DNA of 64,000 bases from Allokutzneria oryzae (GTDB lineage Bacteria; Actinomycetota; Actinomycetes; Mycobacteriales; Pseudonocardiaceae), in contig NZ_JBHLZU010000020.1 of assembly GCF_042429765.1 (NCBI RefSeq), forward strand, positions 124,001 to 188,000, given 5' to 3'. Under the pieces are notes generated by a model that did no database searches, had not been told where the DNA came from, and worked only from the letters and a program-made list of their open reading frames with translations. A program made the translations under genes and the position numbers. Of the stretch, positions 1 through 9,773 are shown piece by piece (the first letter of the stretch is position 1; each line of letters opens with the position of its first letter).

Positions 1-2567
1 CGATCGACCTCGGCGCGACGGCCTACCGCTCGCTCGGCGAGATCGCCGACCACGCCCGCGCCAGCGGCCGTCCGTGGTGGACGCTGAGCCAGTTCACCTC
101 CGGCCCCGTGACCGGTGCCGTGCAGCTGCCCCTGAAGCCGGTCGACGCCTATCACGGCGAGCTCGAACGCGCCTTCTCCGACCTGCGCGCGCACACCGCT
201 GCCGGGGGAGCGGGCGTGCTCGTGGTGCCGGGCGCAGGTACCGCGCAGCGCGCGTGCGAGCAGCTGCGCGAGGCCGACGTTCCGGCCGTGCACGCCCAGG
301 ACGGGCTCACCGAGGCGCCGGCGGCCGGGGTGGTCACCGTGGTCTGCGGCGGCATGGAGGACGGGTTCTCCGCGCCGGACGTGGCACTGGTGGTGCTCAC
401 CGAGACCGACCTCACCGGCGGTCGCGGTGGAACGTCCACAAAGGACATGCGGCGGATGCCGTCCAAGCGCCGCAACGCCGTCGACCCGCTCGCGCTCAAG
501 ACCGGCGACTACGTGGTGCACGAGCAGCACGGCATCGGCCGCTACATCGAGATGGTCCAGCGCACCGTGGCCGGGGCGACCCGGGAGTACCTGGTCCTGG
601 AGTACGCCTCCAGCAAACGAGGCCAGCCCGGTGACCGCCTGTTCGTGCCGACCGACCAGCTCGACGAGGTCTCCCGCTACGTCGGCGGTGAGCTGCCCAC
701 GCTGAACAAGCTCGGCGGGGCGGACTGGAAGAACACCAAGGCCAAGGCGCGCAAGGCGGTCAAGCAGATCGCGGCCGAGCTGGTGCAGCTCTACGCGGCC
801 CGGCAGTCCGCGCCCGGCCACGCCTTCGGCAAGGACACGCCGTGGCAGCGCGAGCTGGAGGACGCCTTCGCCTACGTCGAGACCGCCGACCAGATGGGCG
901 CGATCGAGGAGGTCAAGGCGGACATGGAGAAGGCGGTCCCGATGGACCGCGTGATCTGTGGCGACGTCGGCTACGGCAAGACCGAGATCGCGGTGCGCGC
1001 GGCCTTCAAGGCGGTGCAGGACGGCAAGCAGGTCGTCGTGCTGGTGCCGACCACGCTGCTGGCGCAGCAGCACCTCAACACCTTCACCGAGCGGATGCGC
1101 GCTTTCCCCGTGGTGGTCAAGGGGCTGTCCCGGTTCACCGACCCGGCCGAGGCCGAGCAGGTCGTCGCGGGGCTGGCCGACGGCGACGTGGACGTGGTGA
1201 TCGGCACGCACCGGCTGCTGCAGACCGGCCTGCGCTACAAGGACCTCGGCCTGGTGATCGTGGACGAGGAGCAGCGCTTCGGCGTCGAGCACAAGGAGCA
1301 CATCAAGGCGCTGCGCACGCACGTCGACGTGCTGACCATGTCGGCGACGCCGATCCCGCGCACGCTGGAGATGAGCCTGGCGGGCATCCGCGAGATGTCG
1401 ACCATCCTCACCCCGCCGGAGGAGCGGCATCCCGTGCTGACCTACGTCGGCGCCTACGACGACAAGCAGGTCGCCGCCGCGATCCGCCGCGAGCTGCTGC
1501 GCGACGGCCAGGTCTTCTTCGTGCACAACAGGGTCAGCTCGATCGAGAAGGCCGCGCGCCGGATCCGCGAGCTGGTGCCGGAGGCCCGCGTGGTCACCGC
1601 GCACGGCCAGATGAACGAGGATCGGCTGGAAAAGATCATCGAGGGCTTCTGGGAGAACGAGTACGACGTCCTGGTCTGCACCACGATCGTCGAGACCGGC
1701 CTGGACATCTCCAACGCCAACACGCTGATCGTGGAGCGCGGCGACATGCTCGGCCTGTCCCAGCTGCACCAGCTGCGCGGCCGCGTCGGCCGTGGCCGCG
1801 AGCGCGGCTACGCGTACTTCCTCTACCCGCCGGAGAAGCCGCTGACCGAGCAGGCGCACGACCGGCTGGCGACGATCGCGCAGAACTCCGAGCTCGGCGC
1901 GGGCATGGCCGTGGCGATGAAGGACCTGGAGATCCGCGGCGCTGGCAACATCCTGGGTGCCGAGCAGTCCGGGCACATCGCCGGAGTCGGCTTCGACCTC
2001 TACGTGCGGCTCGTCGGCGAGGCCGTCGAGGCCTTCCGCAAGCACGCGGGCGCCGGGCCGGGCGAGGAGGACGAGGAGCTGGCCGACGTCCGGGTCGAGC
2101 TGCCCGTGGACGCGCACATCCCGCACGACTACGTGCCGGGGGAGCGGCTGCGGCTGGAGGCCTACCGCAAGATCGCCGCCGCCGGGGACGACGCCGCGCT
2201 GGAGGCGGTGCGCGAGGAGCTCACCGACCGCTACGGCCAGCTGCCCAAGCCGGTCGAGCACCTGCTCGCGGTCGCCGCATTCCGCAGCGTCTGCCGCAGG
2301 CACGGCATCACCGAGGTCGCGGTGCAGGGCAGCACCGTGCGCTTCGCCCCGATGGACCTGCGCGACTCGCAGACGGTCCGGCTCAAGCGGCTCTACCCCA
2401 AGGCCGTGCACAAGGCGGCCGTGAAGACCGTGTCGCTGCCCCGGCCGACCGAGGGCGCCGCGGGCGGCCGGATCGGCGCGCCGCTGCTGCGGGACCGTGA
2501 GCTGCTGGACTGGTGCGCGAAGTTCCTGGACTCCCTGTCGGCGACTCCGCAGCCGGCAGGCGTGTGA
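1..2567 (+). CDS. mfd: Transcription-repair coupling factor Mfd, 5' end outside window
   Basis: The frame is open from the first bases, so only the C-terminal ~855 codons are present (Mfd is usually ~1150-1200 aa). Mfd is a double-stranded-DNA translocase that removes stalled RNA polymerase at lesions and recruits UvrA. Visible in order: the RNA-polymerase-interacting region with GDYVVHEQHGIGRY (about 505-545), the RecG-like helicase core with Walker A GYGKTE (about 970-987), the DEEQRFG box (about 1264-1284), SATPIPRT (about 1341-1364), the motif V/VI region with GRVGRGRERG (about 1780-1806), and the C-terminal TRCF domain. The gene ends 71 nt before a lipoprotein gene and is followed by mazG, as in M. 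tuberculosis (Rv1020-Rv1021). Identity is certain; only the N-terminus is missing. Confidence 0.98.
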   Translation, partial: IDLGATAYRSLGEIADHARASGRPWWTLSQFTSGPVTGAVQLPLKPVDAYHGELERAFSDLRAHTAAGGAGVLVVPGAGTAQRACEQLREADVPAVHAQDGLTEAPAAGVVTVVCGGMEDGFSAPDVALVVLTETDLTGGRGGTSTKDMRRMPSKRRNAVDPLALKTGDYVVHEQHGIGRYIEMVQRTVAGATREYLVLEYASSKRGQPGDRLFVPTDQLDEVSRYVGGELPTLNKLGGADWKNTKAKARKAVKQIAAELVQLYAARQSAPGHAFGKDTPWQRELEDAFAYVETADQMGAIEEVKADMEKAVPMDRVICGDVGYGKTEIAVRAAFKAVQDGKQVVVLVPTTLLAQQHLNTFTERMRAFPVVVKGLSRFTDPAEAEQVVAGLADGDVDVVIGTHRLLQTGLRYKDLGLVIVDEEQRFGVEHKEHIKALRTHVDVLTMSATPIPRTLEMSLAGIREMSTILTPPEERHPVLTYVGAYDDKQVAAAIRRELLRDGQVFFVHNRVSSIEKAARRIRELVPEARVVTAHGQMNEDRLEKIIEGFWENEYDVLVCTTIVETGLDISNANTLIVERGDMLGLSQLHQLRGRVGRGRERGYAYFLYPPEKPLTEQAHDRLATIAQNSELGAGMAVAMKDLEIRGAGNILGAEQSGHIAGVGFDLYVRLVGEAVEAFRKHAGAGPGEEDEELADVRVELPVDAHIPHDYVPGERLRLEAYRKIAAAGDDAALEAVREELTDRYGQLPKPVEHLLAVAAFRSVCRRHGITEVAVQGSTVRFAPMDLRDSQTVRLKRLYPKAVHKAAVKTVSLPRPTEGAAGGRIGAPLLRDRELLDWCAKFLDSLSATPQPAGV

Positions 2568-2638
2568 GCAGCGACTATTCGATGCTTGGCCAACCCGTGG
2601 ACACCACGGTGGCCCCGATCGTGAGAAGGTACGACACC

Positions 2639-3619
2639 GTGAAGGCCATCAGCCGTTCCTCTCGTCTGGTCGCCGCGCTGGCGGCCACCACCGGTCTCCT
2701 GCTCGCCGGGTGCAGCACCGGAGCCGGGCAGCCCAACGCCGCCGTGATCATCGGCGACAAGGTCATCCCGGTCTCCGACGTGCAGCACAAGCTGGACGCG
2801 GGCGTCGCGGTGCGCGCCGACTACCAGCAGCTGCGCGACCAGCACAAGCTCGACCAGGCCGGTAGGGCCATCCTGAGCGTGCTGATCCGCCAGGAGCTCG
2901 CCGGGCGGCTCGCGCAGCGCGAGGGCGTCCCGGTCAGCGACAGCGCCGTCGACGCGGTGATGGCCAGGATCGGCGGCACCGTGCCCGACGACGCGTTCCC
3001 CGCCTACGACCTCCAGGGCGTGCGCGACCTGGTGCGCTCCCAGCTGGAGGCGGAGGCCGTCGGCAAGAAGTACGCCACCCGCACGGCGGTGACCTTCGAC
3101 GCCGTCTTCGCGACCACCCGCGCCGAGGCGATGGCCAAGGCCAAGCAGATGGCCAAGGGCGAAGAGGCGATCCGGCAGCTGGTCAAGGACGAGACGGCCA
3201 AGAAGCAGCAGGCCACCCTCGGCACCACGCTGAACTTCGCGCAGGCCAAGGCGAGCTACGCCGTGAGCCCGCTGTTCGGCACGGCCGCAGGCACCATCGT
3301 CGCCTTCCCGGTCGCCGACGACTCCGGGCAGCTGGAGCAGCAGACCACGCCGACCTCGCAGTGGATGGTCGCCCACGTGCGCAGCCGGAACACCGGCGCG
3401 CCCGCCCCGGCCAACCCGGCGGGCGGGCAGCAGACCCCCGAGGGCATGTCGCAGCTCTACGTTCCGCTCGGCCTGAGCATGATCTCGATGCTCGGCGACG
3501 AGCTCGGCATGCAGGTCAACCCGCGCTACGGCGTGTGGGACCTGGTGAAGACCCAGCTCGTGCCGAGCACCGGGGAGAAGGCCGCCTTCCAGATCAAGGC
3601 GGGCACGACCGCGTCGTGA
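2639..3619 (+). CDS. SurA N-terminal-like secreted lipoprotein
   Basis: A 326-aa protein from a GTG start preceded by GAGAAGG at about 2622. The frame is open further upstream inside mfd, but only this start places a lipoprotein signal at the N-terminus: basic residues, a hydrophobic run, then LLLAGC with the lipobox Cys near residue 27. The body has the helical look of SurA/PrsA-type chaperone N-terminal domains. I see no clear parvulin catalytic motif, so isomerase activity is doubtful. It probably acts as an extracytoplasmic folding factor anchored in the membrane. Its stop overlaps the mazG start (GTGA), so the two are translationally coupled; an exported lipoprotein between mfd and mazG is an insertion relative to M. 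tuberculosis. Confidence 0.8.
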   Translation: MKAISRSSRLVAALAATTGLLLAGCSTGAGQPNAAVIIGDKVIPVSDVQHKLDAGVAVRADYQQLRDQHKLDQAGRAILSVLIRQELAGRLAQREGVPVSDSAVDAVMARIGGTVPDDAFPAYDLQGVRDLVRSQLEAEAVGKKYATRTAVTFDAVFATTRAEAMAKAKQMAKGEEAIRQLVKDETAKKQQATLGTTLNFAQAKASYAVSPLFGTAAGTIVAFPVADDSGQLEQQTTPTSQWMVAHVRSRNTGAPAPANPAGGQQTPEGMSQLYVPLGLSMISMLGDELGMQVNPRYGVWDLVKTQLVPSTGEKAAFQIKAGTTAS

Positions 3620-4596
3620 CGTCCTCGCTCGCCGCGGGCTGCGCGGTCGTCCTGCTCAGCCCGCGCCTCGGTCCCGTTCTGCCCGCCGCGGCGCTGCCCG
3701 CGCTGCGTGCGGCGACGGCGGTCTACGCCGTCCCCGGCGCGCCGGAGGAGGTGGCGGCCGATCCGGCTCCGGACACCCCGGAGCTGCTTCGCCTCGCCGC
3801 CGCCGCACCGGTGGTGCTCGTCGCGACCGCGCTGACCGATCCGGCCGCCGCCGCGTTGCACGAGGCGGGCGCCCCGGTGATCGGCACGCCGGAGCCCGCG
3901 GGCGCTGCCCTGGTGGAGGCGGCCGCGGTCATGGACCGGCTGCGCTCTCCTGGCGGATGCCCGTGGGACGCGAAGCAGACCCACGACTCGCTGCGGCAGT
4001 ACCTGGTCGAGGAGACCTACGAGCTGCTGGAGGCGATCGAGGACGGCGACCGGCAGGCGCTGCGCGAAGAGCTGGGCGACGTGCTGTTGCAGGTGCTCTT
4101 CCACGCCCGCGTCGCCGCCGAGGACGAGGCCGACCCGTTCTCCGTCGACGAGGTGGCCGGTGACCTCGTCGCCAAGCTCGTCGGACGGCATCCGCACGTC
4201 TTCGCCGGTGGCGACCCCGCCGTGCGCGACGCGGAGACGCAGGAGCTGCGCTGGGAGGAGCTGAAGCAGGTCGAGAAGCGCCGCGAGTCCACTGTGGACG
4301 GCGTGGCGCTCGGGCAGCCCGCGGTGGCGCTCGCGGCCAAGCTCGCCCAGCGCACCGCGCGCGCGGGCTTCCCGGCCGACCTGCTGCCGGACGGCGACGG
4401 CACCGGGGCGACGCTGTTCGTGGTCACCGCGCTGGCGAAGCTGGCCGGTGAGGACCCGGAGAACGAGCTGCGCGTGGTCGCCCGCCGCTACGCCGAGGAC
4501 GTGCGCACGGCGGAGCGCGCCGCCAAGGCCGCCGGGCTGGACCCGGCGACCATGGGACCCGAGGCGTGGCGCACCCACTGGCCCCGTTCCGGTTGA
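3616..4596 (+). CDS. mazG: Nucleoside triphosphate pyrophosphohydrolase MazG
   Basis: A 326-aa protein started at the GTG that overlaps the previous stop by 4 nt. The MazG signature is clear near residues 111-165: LRSPGGCPWD, then the metal-binding EExxE-type helices (VEETYELLEAI and LREELGDVLLQV). MazG hydrolyses NTPs and dNTPs to NMP and pyrophosphate, cleaning oxidised nucleotides and tuning stress responses. The first ~105 residues are an Ala/Val-rich extension like that of mycobacterial MazG. The gene carries one copy of the palindrome GTCCACTGTGGAC (4287-4299) as Ser-Thr-Val-Asp. Confidence 0.95.
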   Translation: MTSSLAAGCAVVLLSPRLGPVLPAAALPALRAATAVYAVPGAPEEVAADPAPDTPELLRLAAAAPVVLVATALTDPAAAALHEAGAPVIGTPEPAGAALVEAAAVMDRLRSPGGCPWDAKQTHDSLRQYLVEETYELLEAIEDGDRQALREELGDVLLQVLFHARVAAEDEADPFSVDEVAGDLVAKLVGRHPHVFAGGDPAVRDAETQELRWEELKQVEKRRESTVDGVALGQPAVALAAKLAQRTARAGFPADLLPDGDGTGATLFVVTALAKLAGEDPENELRVVARRYAEDVRTAERAAKAAGLDPATMGPEAWRTHWPRSG

Positions 4597-4660
4597 AGTG
4601 TGAATACGACGAAGGTCCGTTCACGACCGGGTAACGGGGACAGCGACTAACGTCGGGTCG

Positions 4661-7600
4661 GTGACAGATGGGTACTTGCGCTTTCCGCACGTGCACGACG
4701 ATCTGGTGACCTTCGTCGCCGAGGACGACGTCTGGCTGGCCCCGCTCGACGGCGGCCGAGCATGGCGGGTCACCGCGGACGGCGTTCCCGCGGCCAACCC
4801 GCGCTTCTCGCCCGACGGTGAACGGCTCGCGTGGTCCTCCCGCCTCAACGGTGCTCCCGAGGTCCACGTCGTCCCGGTCGAGGGCGGGCTCGGCACGCGG
4901 TTGACCTACTGGGGCGACCTCAAGGCCACCGTCCTCGGCTGGACCTCCGGCGGCGACATCCTGGCGATCAGCGCCGCCGGTCAGCAGAGCGTCCGGCACA
5001 CCTGGGCACGCGCCGTGCCGGTGGCGGGCGGACCCGACACGCCGCTGCCCTACGGGCCGGTCAGCGGGATCGCCTTCGCCGACGACGGCGCCGTGGTGCT
5101 CAGCTCGGCGGCCAACCCGGAGCCCGCGTGGTGGAAGCGCTACCGCGGTGGCACCGCGGGCAAGCTCTGGGTGGACGCGGACGGCGACGGCGAGTTCGGG
5201 CGTATCCTGCCCGAGCTGAAGTCCTCGCTGGTCGGTCCGATGTGGGTGGCGGGCCGGATCGTCTTCGTCTCCGACCACGAGGGCGTCGGCAACCTCTACT
5301 CCTGTGCGCCGGACGGCTCCGACCTGCGGCGGCACACCTCGCACGAGGACTTCTTCGCCCGGCACGCCAGCACGGACGGCTCGCGGGTGGTCTACCAGAG
5401 CGGCGGCTCGCTGTGGCTGCTCGACGACCTGGACGCGGAGCCCAGGAAGCTGGACGTGCGGCTGACCGGTCCGCGCCGGTTCCGCCAGCCTTCGCCGGTG
5501 CCCGCGGGCAAGCACCTGGGCGCGGCCGTGCCGGACCGCACCGGCCGCGCGAGCGCGGTCGAGGTTCGCGGCACCGTGCACTGGCTGACCCACCGCGACG
5601 GGCCGGTGCGCACCCTGGCGGCGGAGCCCGGCGTGCGTGCGCGGCTGCCGCTGCCGCTCGGCGAGGACCGGGTGGTGTGGGTGACCGACGCCGACGGCGA
5701 GGACGCGCTGGAGATCAGCCCCACCGTGGGCCGGACCGCGGGCGTGACCCCGCGCAGGCTGGCGACCGGGCAGCTCGGCAGGGTGCTGGAGCTCGCGGCG
5801 GCGCCGGACGGCCGGACGATCGCCGTCACCACGCACGACCGGCGGCTGGTCCTGGTCGACGTGGACAGCGGCGAGCTGCGCGAGCTGGTCTCCGGCGTGG
5901 AGAGCGACCCGGACGACGCGGTGTTCTCCCCGGACTCCGAGTGGGTCGCGTGGTCCCACCCGGGGCCGTACCCGCTGCGCCAGATCAGGATGGCCAGGGT
6001 GGACGATCTGTCCACTGTGGACGTAACGCCGCTGCGGTTCGTGGACTACTCCCCGGCGTTCACCGTGGACGGCAAGCACCTCGCGTTCCTGTCCAAGCGG
6101 GCATTCGACCCGATCTACGACGAGCACGTCTTCGACATGTCCTTCGCCAACGGCGGCCGGCCGTACCTGGTCCCGCTCGCGGCCACCACGCGCTCGCCGT
6201 TCGGGCCGCAGCTGGAGGGGCGCCCGTTCACCCCGGACTCCGACGACGACTCCGACCGCAAGAACAAGGACGACAGCTCCGTCACGGTCGCGGTTGACCT
6301 CGACGGGCTGGCGAGCCGCGTCGTCGGCGTCCCGGTGGCGAACGGCCGCTACTACGCGCTGCGCGCCGCCGAGGGCGGTCTGCTGTGGATGCGCGACCCG
6401 ATCAGCGGAGTCCTCGACGAGGACGGCGCGAGCGGTGTCGACGCCCAGCCCACGCTGCTGGAGTACTACGACCTGGAGAAGCGCTCCGGGGAGGTGCTCG
6501 TCGAGGACCTCGACGGCTACCGGGTCAGCGGCGACGGCAAGCGGATCGTGGTCCGCGACGGCGGCAGCCTCCGCGTGCTGCCCGCCGACCGCAAGGTGAA
6601 GTCCAACGGCGACGCGGGCGACGACGAGATCGACATCGACCTCTCGCGGGTGCGCGTTGTCGTCGATCCCGGCGCGGAGTGGCGGCAGGCCTTCCACGAG
6701 AACGGCCGCCTGATGCGGGACCACTTCTGGCGCGAGGACCTCAGCGGCGTCGACTGGGCCGGGGTGCTCGCCAGGTACGAACCGCTGCTGGACCGCCTCG
6801 GCAGCCACAGCGACTTCGTCGACCTGCTGTGGGAGGTCCAGGCCGAGCTCGGCACCTCGCACGCCTACGTCGCGCCGCCCGCCCGGCCCGGTGACTCGGC
6901 GCGGCGGATCGGTCTGCTGGGCGCGGACATCGCCCGTGACGAGGCCGGGGTGTGGCGGGTCCGCAGGGTCCTGCCCGGCGAGTCCTCCGTGCCCGACGCG
7001 CGCTCCCCGCTGGCCGCCCCCGGGGTCGGCATCCGCGAGGGCGACGCGCTGCTCGCGGTGAACGGCCGGGCGGTGGACACCGAGACCGGACCGGGGCCGC
7101 TGCTGGTCGGCACGGTCGACAAGGCGGTCGAGCTGACCGTGGGCCCGCGCGACGGCGGCGAGTCGCGGCGGGTGGTCGTCGTGCCGCTCGCCTCCGAGGA
7201 CGCGCTGCGCTACCAGGCGTGGGTCGCCGACCGCAGGGCCTACGTGGAGCGGGTCGGCGAGGGCCGGGTCGGTTACCTGCACGTGCCGGACATGATGGGC
7301 CCCGGCTGGGCGGAGCTGCACCGCGACCTGCGGGTGGAGATGGCCCGCGAGGCGGTCGTGGCCGACGTCCGGGAGAACCGGGGCGGTCACCTGTCCCAGC
7401 TGGTGGTGGAGAAGCTCGCCAGGCGCGTGGTCGGCTGGCAGGTCGGGCGCGACGGCTACCGCGCGCACACCTACCCCTCCGACGCCCCGCGCGGTCCGGT
7501 CGTGGTGGTGGCCAACGAGTTCTCCGGATCCGACGGCGACATCGTCAACGGCGCGGCCAAGGCGATGGGCATCGGCCCGGTCGTCGGCGTCCGCACCTGG

Positions 7601-7861
7601 GGCGGCACCGTCGGCATCGACTCCCGGTACCGCCTGGTCGACGGCACCCTGGTCACGCAGCCGCGCTACGCCACCTGGATCGAAGGCGTGGGCTGGGGCA
7701 TGGAGAACCACGGCGTCGACCCGGACGTCGAGGTGGTGATGACGCCGCAGGACTGGGTCAACGACCGGGACCCGCAGCTGGACACCGCGATCCGCCTCGC
7801 ACTGGAGAGCCTCGCGGAGAAACCAGCCGCGACGCTCCCGGAGCTCCCGCCGCTGGGCTGA
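4661..7861 (+). CDS. Tricorn-type protease (S41 family)
   Basis: A 1066-aa protein with the tricorn architecture: N-terminal beta-propeller repeats of the F(S/T)PDG/SPD type (residues 1 to ~680, many DG/PDGxxxA strands), a C1 region, a PDZ domain (~745-835, GIREGDALLAVNGR) and the S41 protease domain. From the archaeal enzyme, the catalytic residues correspond to His734 (GTSHAYV), Ser957 and Asp958 (FSGSDGD). Tricorn cuts proteasome-derived peptides to small oligopeptides in the cytoplasm; no signal peptide is present here. There is no Shine-Dalgarno sequence before the GTG, but a TAACGT-like -10 lies close upstream, so a leaderless transcript is possible. It contains one GTCCACTGTGGAC (6010-6022). 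Confidence 0.9.
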   Translation: MTDGYLRFPHVHDDLVTFVAEDDVWLAPLDGGRAWRVTADGVPAANPRFSPDGERLAWSSRLNGAPEVHVVPVEGGLGTRLTYWGDLKATVLGWTSGGDILAISAAGQQSVRHTWARAVPVAGGPDTPLPYGPVSGIAFADDGAVVLSSAANPEPAWWKRYRGGTAGKLWVDADGDGEFGRILPELKSSLVGPMWVAGRIVFVSDHEGVGNLYSCAPDGSDLRRHTSHEDFFARHASTDGSRVVYQSGGSLWLLDDLDAEPRKLDVRLTGPRRFRQPSPVPAGKHLGAAVPDRTGRASAVEVRGTVHWLTHRDGPVRTLAAEPGVRARLPLPLGEDRVVWVTDADGEDALEISPTVGRTAGVTPRRLATGQLGRVLELAAAPDGRTIAVTTHDRRLVLVDVDSGELRELVSGVESDPDDAVFSPDSEWVAWSHPGPYPLRQIRMARVDDLSTVDVTPLRFVDYSPAFTVDGKHLAFLSKRAFDPIYDEHVFDMSFANGGRPYLVPLAATTRSPFGPQLEGRPFTPDSDDDSDRKNKDDSSVTVAVDLDGLASRVVGVPVANGRYYALRAAEGGLLWMRDPISGVLDEDGASGVDAQPTLLEYYDLEKRSGEVLVEDLDGYRVSGDGKRIVVRDGGSLRVLPADRKVKSNGDAGDDEIDIDLSRVRVVVDPGAEWRQAFHENGRLMRDHFWREDLSGVDWAGVLARYEPLLDRLGSHSDFVDLLWEVQAELGTSHAYVAPPARPGDSARRIGLLGADIARDEAGVWRVRRVLPGESSVPDARSPLAAPGVGIREGDALLAVNGRAVDTETGPGPLLVGTVDKAVELTVGPRDGGESRRVVVVPLASEDALRYQAWVADRRAYVERVGEGRVGYLHVPDMMGPGWAELHRDLRVEMAREAVVADVRENRGGHLSQLVVEKLARRVVGWQVGRDGYRAHTYPSDAPRGPVVVVANEFSGSDGDIVNGAAKAMGIGPVVGVRTWGGTVGIDSRYRLVDGTLVTQPRYATWIEGVGWGMENHGVDPDVEVVMTPQDWVNDRDPQLDTAIRLALESLAEKPAATLPELPPLG

Positions 7862-7885
7862 ACCACCGGATCCGGTAACCGCTGG

Positions 7886-7932
7886 AGCGGCGGTCGGGAC
7901 GGGGCATTCGGCCGCGCGTCCCGCCCGCCGCT
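7886..7932. terminator. Bidirectional hairpin terminator
   Basis: A 16-bp stem (7886-7901 with 7917-7932, one mismatch) around a 15-nt loop lies between the convergent tricorn gene and the minus-strand lipoprotein-repeat gene. No T-run follows, as is common in GC-rich actinobacteria. Confidence 0.7.
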
Positions 7933-7986
7933 CTACGGGCCCCGGTCAGTGCAGGGGAAGCCGGGGCAGCTGTGTGGTCCTTCGGA

Positions 7987-8550
7987 TCAGTAGCCGCTGC
8001 TCGGGGTCGTCGTGGTGGTGGGAATGCAGCTGAGGTTCTTCGTCCCGTCAGGAGCCACGACGAACCACGTGCCACCGACGCCCTGGCCCTTCCACTGCCC
8101 GGGCTTGGCGTCGCCCGAGAAGCGGTAGAGCGGCCAGCCCGCGAGGGTCACCTGCTTGGTCCCGTCGGAGCGGGTGACGGTGCCGACGAGCTGGCTGTCC
8201 GCTCCCTCGATGCTCGGGATGCCCTCGGTGAGCACCGGTGGCCACCGCTGGGCGCAGTCGCCGTCGCAGTTCGACTTCGAGGGTTTCGCGGAGTCCTTGT
8301 CGAAGCGGTAGAGGACGGCGCCCTTCGCGTCGGTCACCGCCTTGCCCATCTTCGCGAGCGTGGTGGCGCGGAGCTTCGTTCCCGGCGAGTTCGCCTCAGC
8401 GGCGAGGGCTGGGGCCTGCACGGTTCGCGCGGGGAGCTGGGCGACCACGTCGGTGGTCCTCGGCGACTCCTCGGCGGAACCGAGCCATGCGACACCTCCT
8501 GCCGCCAACAGTCCGGCGGCCGCCGCGATCGCGATCGTGTTGTACCTCAT
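7987..8550 (-). CDS. Exported protein with Lipoprotein_15-type repeats
   Basis: A 187-aa protein from an ATG at 8548-8550 with GAGAAGGAG upstream. It has an N-terminal membrane/signal segment (residues ~4-24) and two copies of the short secreted repeat of the SCO0930/Lipoprotein_15 family, recognisable by LYRFDKDS...CDGDCAQRWPP and LYRFSGDAKPG. Proteins of this family sit outside the membrane, often beside redox proteins; their function is unknown. The start overlaps the stop of the FAD reductase gene by ATGA, so it is the last gene of a coupled operon. The C-terminus is a short TTTTT/PSSGY tail. Confidence 0.8.
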   Translation of the reverse strand: MRYNTIAIAAAAGLLAAGGVAWLGSAEESPRTTDVVAQLPARTVQAPALAAEANSPGTKLRATTLAKMGKAVTDAKGAVLYRFDKDSAKPSKSNCDGDCAQRWPPVLTEGIPSIEGADSQLVGTVTRSDGTKQVTLAGWPLYRFSGDAKPGQWKGQGVGGTWFVVAPDGTKNLSCIPTTTTTPSSGY

Positions 8551-9773
8551 TGCTTCTGTCTCCTTCTCACATCGACGTTCTGCGTTGGTTTCGTTGCCGG
8601 AGCCTGCTTTTCCAGCTCCTTGGTCCACGCGAGCACCGCCGCCGGGTTGTTGACGCCGACGACGCCCATCAGGCGTCCTTCGCGCACGTGGCCGGTGACG
8701 CCCCGATGGCCGCCGACCGGAGGGCTGAGCATCACGGTGTCCGTGCCCAGCTTCGGAATGCCCGCCGCCTGGATGCGCAGCCCGTGCTGCTCCGACCAGA
8801 AGCGCGGCACGGGAGTGAACGGGCGTGCGTCCTGCTTGCCCGCCAACAGGTTCTCCGCCGCGGCCCGCCCCATCTCCACGGCGTTGATCCAGTGCTCCAC
8901 CCGCCTCGGCGTGGTGTCGAAGCGCAGGTTGGGCCAGCGCGCGACATCTCCTGCCGCCACGACGTCCTCCGCGCCGATCACGTGGCAGCCCGGGTCGCAG
9001 AGCACACCGTCCTCCAGCACCAGGCCGGAACCGCGCAGCCAGCTGACGCACGGCACGGATCCGGCCGCGACCACGACGCACGAGGCGTTGATGACCTTGC
9101 CGGTGGACAGGTAGACGCCCAGACCGTCCACTTGGGACGACCAGTGCTGCACCGTCGCTCCGAAGGCCACGTCGACGCCCCGGGAGCGGTGCACGTCGGT
9201 CAGCCGCTTGCCGAGCTCCTGGCCGAGCGCGGCACCGAGCAGGGGAGCTGACCTGGCGACGACAGTGACTTCGCGGTTGAGCTCGCGCATGCTCGACGCG
9301 ATCTCACAGCCGGTGAAGCCGCCGCCGATCACCACCACCGGCCCCCTGCCGGTGGCGATCCCGCGTTGCAGCGCGAGCGCGTCGGGCAGCGTCCGCATCA
9401 CGGTCACCCGCGGGTCGCCGTGCGGGATGCCTGCCAACCGCTTCGCCTCGACCCCGGTGGCGATGACCAGTCCGTCGTAGCGGACCTCCTCGCCGCCCGG
9501 CAGTTCGACGACCCGGCGCTTCGGGTTCAGCGCGCGCACCGTGGTCCCGAGCCGCCAGACCACGTCCAGCACCCCGTAGGCGGCGAGGCGCACATCGCTC
9601 GGCACACCGCCGACCAACAGCTGCTTGCACAACGCCGGCCGGTGGTAGGGCCAGTGCCGCTCCGCGCCGATCATCATGATCTCACCGCAGAAACCCAGTT
9701 CCCGCAAGCGTTCCGCGGCTCGCAGCGCCGCGACGCCAGTGCCCACCACCACGATCCGCTCCGCCCGGTTCAC
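8547..9773 (-). CDS. FAD-dependent ferredoxin-reductase-type oxidoreductase
   Basis: A 408-aa pyridine-nucleotide-disulfide-type flavoprotein. The N-terminal FAD site is VVVGTGVAALRAAERL (residues ~7-22), the NAD(P) site is VVIGGGFTGCEIASS (~147-161) and a second FAD motif is EDVVAAGDVARWPN. The overall plan is that of rubredoxin/ferredoxin reductases feeding P450 or Rieske systems. I chose the GTG at 9771-9773 because it overlaps the stop of the upstream ferredoxin fusion (GTGA). The natural electron acceptor is therefore probably the 3Fe-4S domain encoded by that gene, with electrons passing on to its membrane heme domain. Confidence 0.88.
   Translation of the reverse strand: MNRAERIVVVGTGVAALRAAERLRELGFCGEIMMIGAERHWPYHRPALCKQLLVGGVPSDVRLAAYGVLDVVWRLGTTVRALNPKRRVVELPGGEEVRYDGLVIATGVEAKRLAGIPHGDPRVTVMRTLPDALALQRGIATGRGPVVVIGGGFTGCEIASSMRELNREVTVVARSAPLLGAALGQELGKRLTDVHRSRGVDVAFGATVQHWSSQVDGLGVYLSTGKVINASCVVVAAGSVPCVSWLRGSGLVLEDGVLCDPGCHVIGAEDVVAAGDVARWPNLRFDTTPRRVEHWINAVEMGRAAAENLLAGKQDARPFTPVPRFWSEQHGLRIQAAGIPKLGTDTVMLSPPVGGHRGVTGHVREGRLMGVVGVNNPAAVLAWTKELEKQAPATKPTQNVDVRRRQKQ

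Noticed and set aside
4424..7711. Very long open frame on the minus strand opposite the tricorn gene (about 1095 codons)
   Set aside because: A shadow of GC-rich coding sequence: the composition is His/Val/Arg/Ala-rich without any domain, while the + strand holds a recognisable enzyme.
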